A stretch of DNA of 64,000 bases from the NCBI GenBank assembly GCA_002418775.1, contig DIEU01000049.1, forward strand, positions 48,119 through 112,118. The letters are read 5' to 3'. The notes beneath the pieces were generated by a model that had not been told where the DNA came from, did not search any database, and was given only the letters and a program-made list of their open reading frames with translations. Position 1 is the first letter of the stretch, and the number at the start of each line of letters is the position of its first letter. The DNA comes from Firmicutes bacterium UBA5766 (lineage in GTDB: Bacteria > Bacillota > Desulfotomaculia > Desulfotomaculales > Nap2-2B). Positions 60,038 to 64,000 of the stretch are shown piece after piece. A program made the translations under genes and the position numbers.

Positions 60038-63000
60038 CTATTCTTCATCCCGCCGGTAGCAATGCAGGCATCTTCTGGCTTCTTCGATTGCCATTTGGAC
60101 AGGATAAGCGAGAACAACTTCATTGAAGTTGCTGATTCTTTCTGTTACCGCTATTTGCGGGCTCTCGATTCTCTCCATTTCCTTCTGGTACGCTTCTTCG
60201 TTGTAGGTAACAGCCATCTTAACCAGTTCATTATGGTAGGCGTCCTTAAAGATTCCGTCTCCGCCCAGGAACTTGTCGATGGAAAGAGCCGCCTTTTTGC
60301 CGTCTGCTATAGCCTCAACGACTGTCGCCGGTCCTCTTACATTATCGCCGGCTGCAAAAATACCTTCTTTGGATGTTGCGAGATCCGAATTGACATCAAA
60401 GGCGCCGTTCTTAGTGACCTGAATCCCGTCGCCGTCCAGGCAGCTCAAATCCGGCGCCTGGCCGATAGCGGCGATTACCATGTCTGCCGCCAGTGTAAAC
60501 TCGGAGCCCGGTATGGCCTCCGGTCTGCGGCGCCCGCTGTTGTCGTACTTGCCTAAAGACATGCGTGAGCATTCAATTCCGGTTACCTTTCCGTTTTCAC
60601 TGATTATTTTCACCGGAGCAACCAAAGTTTGAATCTTGATGCCTTCTTTTTCAGCGTCGATGATTTCTTCTTCGTTAGCCGGCATATCTTCTTTTTTCCT
60701 GCGGTAGAGGATGATAACGTCCTTGGCGCCCAGTCTCAAGGCGGACCTGGCTGCGTCGATGGCTACATTTCCGCCGCCGATAACAGCTATAGTTCCATTC
60801 GCCTGGACAGCTTTCTTTAAGTTGAGATCGCGCAGGAAAGTTACACCGTCAACAGCGCCCTGCGCATCCTCGCCCGGCACACCCAGTTTTTGTCCCTGGT
60901 GAGCTCCGGTCGCTATTAGGATGGCTTTGAAGCTCTGGGCAAAAAGCTGCTCCGTAGTTATATCCTTGCCTAAAGCTGTATTCAGTTTAATATCTACGCC
61001 CAAATCAGTAATGGCCTTGATTTCCGCATTCAGGATTTCCTTGGGCAGCCTGTATTCGGGAATTCCAACAGCCAGCATGCCGCCCGCTACGGGCAGGGCC
61101 TCAAATACGGTTGTCTTGTATCCCTTGCGGGCCAGGAAGTAGGCCGCGGTAAGGCCGGCCGGGCCTGCGCCGATGATGGCCACTTTGTCGTCCTTGGGTT
61201 CAGCAACCGGGGGACGGTAGGGGTCTCCGGAGTTCATATCATAGTCGGCTGCGAATCTCTTTAAGGCGCAGATAGCTACCGCTTCGTCCAGCTGGTTCCG
61301 CCGGCACTTGCTCTCGCAGGGATGCACGCAGACACGCCCGCAGACAGCCGGGAAGGGGTTGGCCTCTTTGATCAGGGCAATTGCTTCCTTGAATCTTCCT
61401 TCACTGATCAGTGTAACATAACCCCAGGCGTTCTGATCCGCCGGACAGGCATTCTGACACGGCGCGTCAAACAGGGACGAGCAAACGCCTGCGCGGCAGT
61501 AACCGTCTCTGATATGTTCAAGATACTCGTGTTTAAAGAATTTCAATGTCGAGAGCACCGGGTTCGGCGCCGTCTGCCCCAATCCGCACAGGGCGGAATC
61601 TTTAATGCGGGTACAAAGCTCGATCAACCGGTCAATATCTTCCTCTTCGCCTTTTCCCTGTGTGATGCGCTGCAGGATTTCTAAAATTCTCTTTGTTCCA
61701 ATCCGGCAGGGAGGACATTTGCCGCAAGACTCGTCCTGGATGAAATCCATAAAGAACCTGGCGAAGTCCACCATACAGGTGTCTTCGTCAGTAATGATTA
61801 GTCCTCCTGAACCGACGATGGCTCCTATTTCAGCCACTGACTCATAATCTATGGGAATATTTAAATGCTGCACCGGGATGCAGCCCCCGGAAGGGCCGCC
61901 TATTTGGGCAGTCTTGAATTTTTTCTTGTTCTTGATTCCGCCGCCTATATCATAAACGATGTCACCCAGGCTGGTACCCATGGGCACTTCAACCAGTCCG
62001 GTGTTGTTTACGTTTCCGGCCAGCGCGAATACTTTGGTTCCTTTGCTCTTTTCCGTGCCGAAACTGGCGAACCAGTCCGCTCCCTTCAGGATAATGGCCG
62101 CTATATTGGCGTAAGTCTCCACGTTATTAAGCAAAGTGGGCGAATTAAAAAGGCCTTTTACGGCAGGGAAAGGAGGCCTTGGCCTGGGTTCGCCCCTTTT
62201 GCCTTCAATAGAAGTCATCAGGGCGGTTTCTTCTCCGCAAACGAAAGCTCCCGCTCCAATCCTGATGTCTATATCAAAGTCAAAGCCCTTACCAAAGATG
62301 TTTTTCCCCAGGAAATTATTTTCCCTGGCCTGCTTGATTGCCCAGGTCAGCCGTTCGATAGCGAGGGGATATTCGGCCCTGACGTAGACATAACCCTGCT
62401 TGGCCCCGATTGTGTAGCCGGCAATTGTCATTGCTTCGATAACACTGTGCGGGTCGCCTTCCAGGACGCTGCGGTCCATGAATGCGCCCGGGTCGCCTTC
62501 GTCAGCGTTGCAGACCACGTATTTGGTATCCCCGATGGCCTGGTTGGTGAACTTCCACTTCATGCCTGTTGTAAAACCTGCTCCTCCACGGCCCCTTAAA
62601 CCGGATTTTATTATCGTGTCGATTACTTCTTCCTGTGTCATGGAGGTAAGCACTTTGTTCAGCGCTTTATAACCGTCATGCGCAATGTAGTCCTCTATAT
62701 TCATGGGGTCGATGATTCCGCAGTTTCTCAGGACAATCTTCTGCTGGTTCTTGAAGAAACTTATATCCTTCATTAATGGAACAGTCTCGGAAGTAGCCGG
62801 GTCCTGATAAAGCAAACGATCTACTATTTTCCCCTTGAGGAGGTGTTCCACAACGATATCTTCCGCGTCATCCGGGGTCAGTTTCTGGTAAAAAACGCCC
62901 TCCGGATAAACCAGCGCAAGAGGACCAATAACACAGGAGCCGACACAACCTGTCTCAATTACCTTAACTTCATTTTGCAATCCGTGTTCGTTAATCTTGG

Positions 63001-63085
63001 CAACAATAGCGTCTCTTATTTCCCGGCAACCTGATGAAACACAGGCCGCGCCGGCGCAAACAAGAAGTTGAGCGCGCCACTCCAT
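60038..63085 (-). CDS. hydB: Hydrogenase subunit HydB: NuoF-like module fused to a GltD-like flavoprotein
   Basis: A 1015-residue fusion. Residues 1-110 form a thioredoxin-like [2Fe-2S] domain (Cys10, 15, 47, 51). Residues 120-430 are NuoF-like, binding FMN and NADH (GLRGRGGAGFTTGMKW at 162-177, NADEGDPGAF). An N3-type cluster follows (Cys454, 457, 460, 500). From about 530 to the end it is GltD/NfnB-like: a Cys-rich cluster region (543-594), an FAD motif GAGPAGLTAA (639-648), an NAD(P)H motif IGGGNVAIDAARSAL and a final GIFAAGDNVRGPATVVEAI. Common bifurcating HydB lacks the GltD part, so a second pyridine nucleotide could be used. The ATG has GGAGGAG upstream. Confidence 0.93.
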   Translation of the reverse strand: MEWRAQLLVCAGAACVSSGCREIRDAIVAKINEHGLQNEVKVIETGCVGSCVIGPLALVYPEGVFYQKLTPDDAEDIVVEHLLKGKIVDRLLYQDPATSETVPLMKDISFFKNQQKIVLRNCGIIDPMNIEDYIAHDGYKALNKVLTSMTQEEVIDTIIKSGLRGRGGAGFTTGMKWKFTNQAIGDTKYVVCNADEGDPGAFMDRSVLEGDPHSVIEAMTIAGYTIGAKQGYVYVRAEYPLAIERLTWAIKQARENNFLGKNIFGKGFDFDIDIRIGAGAFVCGEETALMTSIEGKRGEPRPRPPFPAVKGLFNSPTLLNNVETYANIAAIILKGADWFASFGTEKSKGTKVFALAGNVNNTGLVEVPMGTSLGDIVYDIGGGIKNKKKFKTAQIGGPSGGCIPVQHLNIPIDYESVAEIGAIVGSGGLIITDEDTCMVDFARFFMDFIQDESCGKCPPCRIGTKRILEILQRITQGKGEEEDIDRLIELCTRIKDSALCGLGQTAPNPVLSTLKFFKHEYLEHIRDGYCRAGVCSSLFDAPCQNACPADQNAWGYVTLISEGRFKEAIALIKEANPFPAVCGRVCVHPCESKCRRNQLDEAVAICALKRFAADYDMNSGDPYRPPVAEPKDDKVAIIGAGPAGLTAAYFLARKGYKTTVFEALPVAGGMLAVGIPEYRLPKEILNAEIKAITDLGVDIKLNTALGKDITTEQLFAQSFKAILIATGAHQGQKLGVPGEDAQGAVDGVTFLRDLNLKKAVQANGTIAVIGGGNVAIDAARSALRLGAKDVIILYRRKKEDMPANEEEIIDAEKEGIKIQTLVAPVKIISENGKVTGIECSRMSLGKYDNSGRRRPEAIPGSEFTLAADMVIAAIGQAPDLSCLDGDGIQVTKNGAFDVNSDLATSKEGIFAAGDNVRGPATVVEAIADGKKAALSIDKFLGGDGIFKDAYHNELVKMAVTYNEEAYQKEMERIESPQIAVTERISNFNEVVLAYPVQMAIEEARRCLHCYRRDEE

Positions 63086-63099
63086 TTTTATAACTCCTC

Positions 63100-63597
63100 C
63101 TACTTGTATTTTTCGAGAATTTCCGTTAATTTAGCGGGTTTTACCCGTGCATGGACGTCATCGTTAATCAGCATGGCAGGGGCTAAACCACAGGCGCCAA
63201 TGCAGCGCACCACGTCCAGGGAATATCTCCTGTTCTCGGTGGTGCCGCCTACTTTGATGCTGAGGTCCTTCTTTATCTTTTCGATTACTCCCTGTCCGCC
63301 GCGGACGTAGCAGGCTGTTCCCAGACAGACTCTGATACTGTGTCTTCCCTTCGGTACCGTAGTAAAAAAGGCATAAAAGGTTATTACACCATAGACTTCG
63401 TTAAGCGAAACGTTAAGGCCCAGCGCAACTTTCTCCTGTACTTTCCTGGGCAGGTAGCCGAACAGGTTTTGCGCCTTATGCAGCACCATAATTAAGTCTT
63501 CCGGTTTACCGCGGTGCTCATCGATTATTTTATCAAGTTCGGGGTAAAGTTCTTCCTCGCTTTTCTGAGCACAGAGACATTGATGTTCGCCGTCCAT
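63100..63597 (-). CDS. hydC: Hydrogenase subunit HydC (NuoE-like)
   Basis: A 165-residue [2Fe-2S] protein with Cys91-x4-Cys96 (VCLGTACYVRGG) and Cys132-x3-Cys136 (RCIGACGLAPAM). It passes electrons between HydB and HydA. The frame is open 28 codons further upstream, but ATG 63597 has GGGAGG seven bases before it. It is the first gene of the hydCBA operon; hydB follows after 14 bases. Confidence 0.94.
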   Translation of the reverse strand: MDGEHQCLCAQKSEEELYPELDKIIDEHRGKPEDLIMVLHKAQNLFGYLPRKVQEKVALGLNVSLNEVYGVITFYAFFTTVPKGRHSIRVCLGTACYVRGGQGVIEKIKKDLSIKVGGTTENRRYSLDVVRCIGACGLAPAMLINDDVHARVKPAKLTEILEKYK

Positions 63598-63814
63598 CTT
63601 TTTCCTCCCTCTTTTCATACAACAATTATGGTAACTACTACTACAGCGATGGATCGATTGATTGTTCTTTGACAACATCATTAGGTGGTCCCCATTGTCA
63701 AGACAAATATTTTAGGAATTTAAGATACCCTTACCCTCCTTCTTTTATTATGATGGTTTCCCTGGCGTCGTGGCTGTGGGCAGTGTGGGCAACGCTTTAG
63801 CGTTATCCAAGACA

Positions 63815-63842
63815 TGAGGATCAACCTGCAGGGTTGTCCTCA
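63815..63842. terminator. Strong palindromic hairpin beside the transposase
   Basis: TGAGGATCAACC (63815-63826) pairs with GGGTTGTCCTCA (63831-63842), with one T-T mismatch and a four-base loop. No T-run follows. It lies between hydC and the transposase 3' end, and may belong to the insertion sequence end. The rest of 63598-63882 shows no gene. Confidence 0.5.
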
Positions 63843-63882
63843 GGTAGGCACTGTCCATCAGCCGGCCTTAAGGTTTATTGTT

Positions 63883-64000
63883 TCAGATGACTGGAGCAAA
63901 AAGTATACTTCCAAATGGTGTCCGGTAGCTCAGCGATTGATGTGGCCGCTCGTTGTTATAATAGTCAATGTATTTTCTGATGCGCCGACGTGCCTCTTTG
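63883..64000 (-). CDS. IS3-family transposase, C-terminal end (partial)
   Basis: The minus-strand frame from the right edge reads EARRRIRKYIDYYNNERPHQ, then SLSYRTPFGSILFAPVI and a TGA at 63885-63883. This is the typical end of the IS3-family OrfB integrase (YIxxYNxxRxHxxLxxxTP). The gene continues outside the window, so it may be intact. Confidence 0.85.
   Translation of the reverse strand, partial: KEARRRIRKYIDYYNNERPHQSLSYRTPFGSILFAPVI

Noticed and set aside
63672..63720. Promoter and Rex-like operator before hydC
   Set aside because: TTGACA is present on the minus strand (63701-63696), but no acceptable -10 lies 16-18 bases on, and TTGTCAAAGAACAA departs from the Rex consensus.
1..64000. 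CRISPR array, tRNA or rRNA
   Set aside because: No regularly spaced repeats with unique spacers and no tRNA or rRNA signature were seen on either strand. The tandem repeats found are coding (fliK, fliF) or promoter duplicates.

Overview
The window reads as the chromosome of an anaerobic, motile, low-to-mid GC Gram-positive bacterium of the Peptococcaceae type (Pelotomaculum/Desulfotomaculum relatives). This assignment is inferred from the Bacillus-style flagellar operon with FliY, CheC and CheD, from the trimeric NADH-linked [FeFe]-hydrogenase with its HydE/F/G maturases and TM1266-type regulator, and from the syntroph-like membrane Fe-S oxidoreductase next to an acetyl-CoA synthetase. No rRNA or tRNA gene was seen. 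Many genes start with TTG or GTG behind strong AGGAGG-type ribosome-binding sites.

Positions 1-15651 lie on the minus strand. They hold a nonulosonic (legionaminic-type) acid pathway (legB, neuD, neuC, neuB), a Maf/DUF115 flagellin glycosyltransferase, and the late flagellar genes: an unknown small protein, fliT-like, fliS, fliD, flaG, two flagellins, flgL, flgK, flgN, flgM, motA and motB. Sigma-28-like promoters precede flgM (a tandem pair), both flagellins and motB. The two flagellin genes come from a tandem duplication that left a scar of flgK and flgL fragments between them.

Positions 16415-41976 lie on the plus strand and form one long, tightly packed flagellar/chemotaxis operon behind a sigma-A promoter at 16341: flgB-flgC-fliE-fliF-fliG-fliH-fliI-fliJ-fliK-flgD-(TIGR02530-type protein)-flgE-fliL-fliN-fliO-fliP-fliQ-fliR-flhB-flhA-flhF-flhG-pilZ-fliA-swrB-like-flgF/G-cheC-cheY-fliM-fliY-cheD. 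It encodes the basal body, export machine, C-ring, hook, a c-di-GMP brake candidate and sigma-28 itself. The FlgM anti-sigma factor is encoded in the divergent cluster.

Positions 41977-49166 hold central metabolism: an OFA-type MFS carrier with a small carbonic-anhydrase-like protein, AMP-forming acetyl-CoA synthetase, a decayed FlK-like thioesterase, and a membrane Fe-S oxidoreductase probably linking reduced ETF to the quinone pool. A 508-bp inverted-repeat element without a gene follows (49278-49785). It has run into the end of a NitT/TauT-type ABC transporter operon (49770-52229, minus strand).

Positions 52381-63597, minus strand, form a hydrogen-metabolism block. The structural genes hydC-hydB-hydA encode a trimeric hydrogenase whose HydB is fused to a GltD-like flavoprotein module. 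A terminator follows, then the TM1266 regulator, an unusual structured leader, aspA and hydG-hydF-hydE. The right edge carries the 3' end of an IS3-family transposase.
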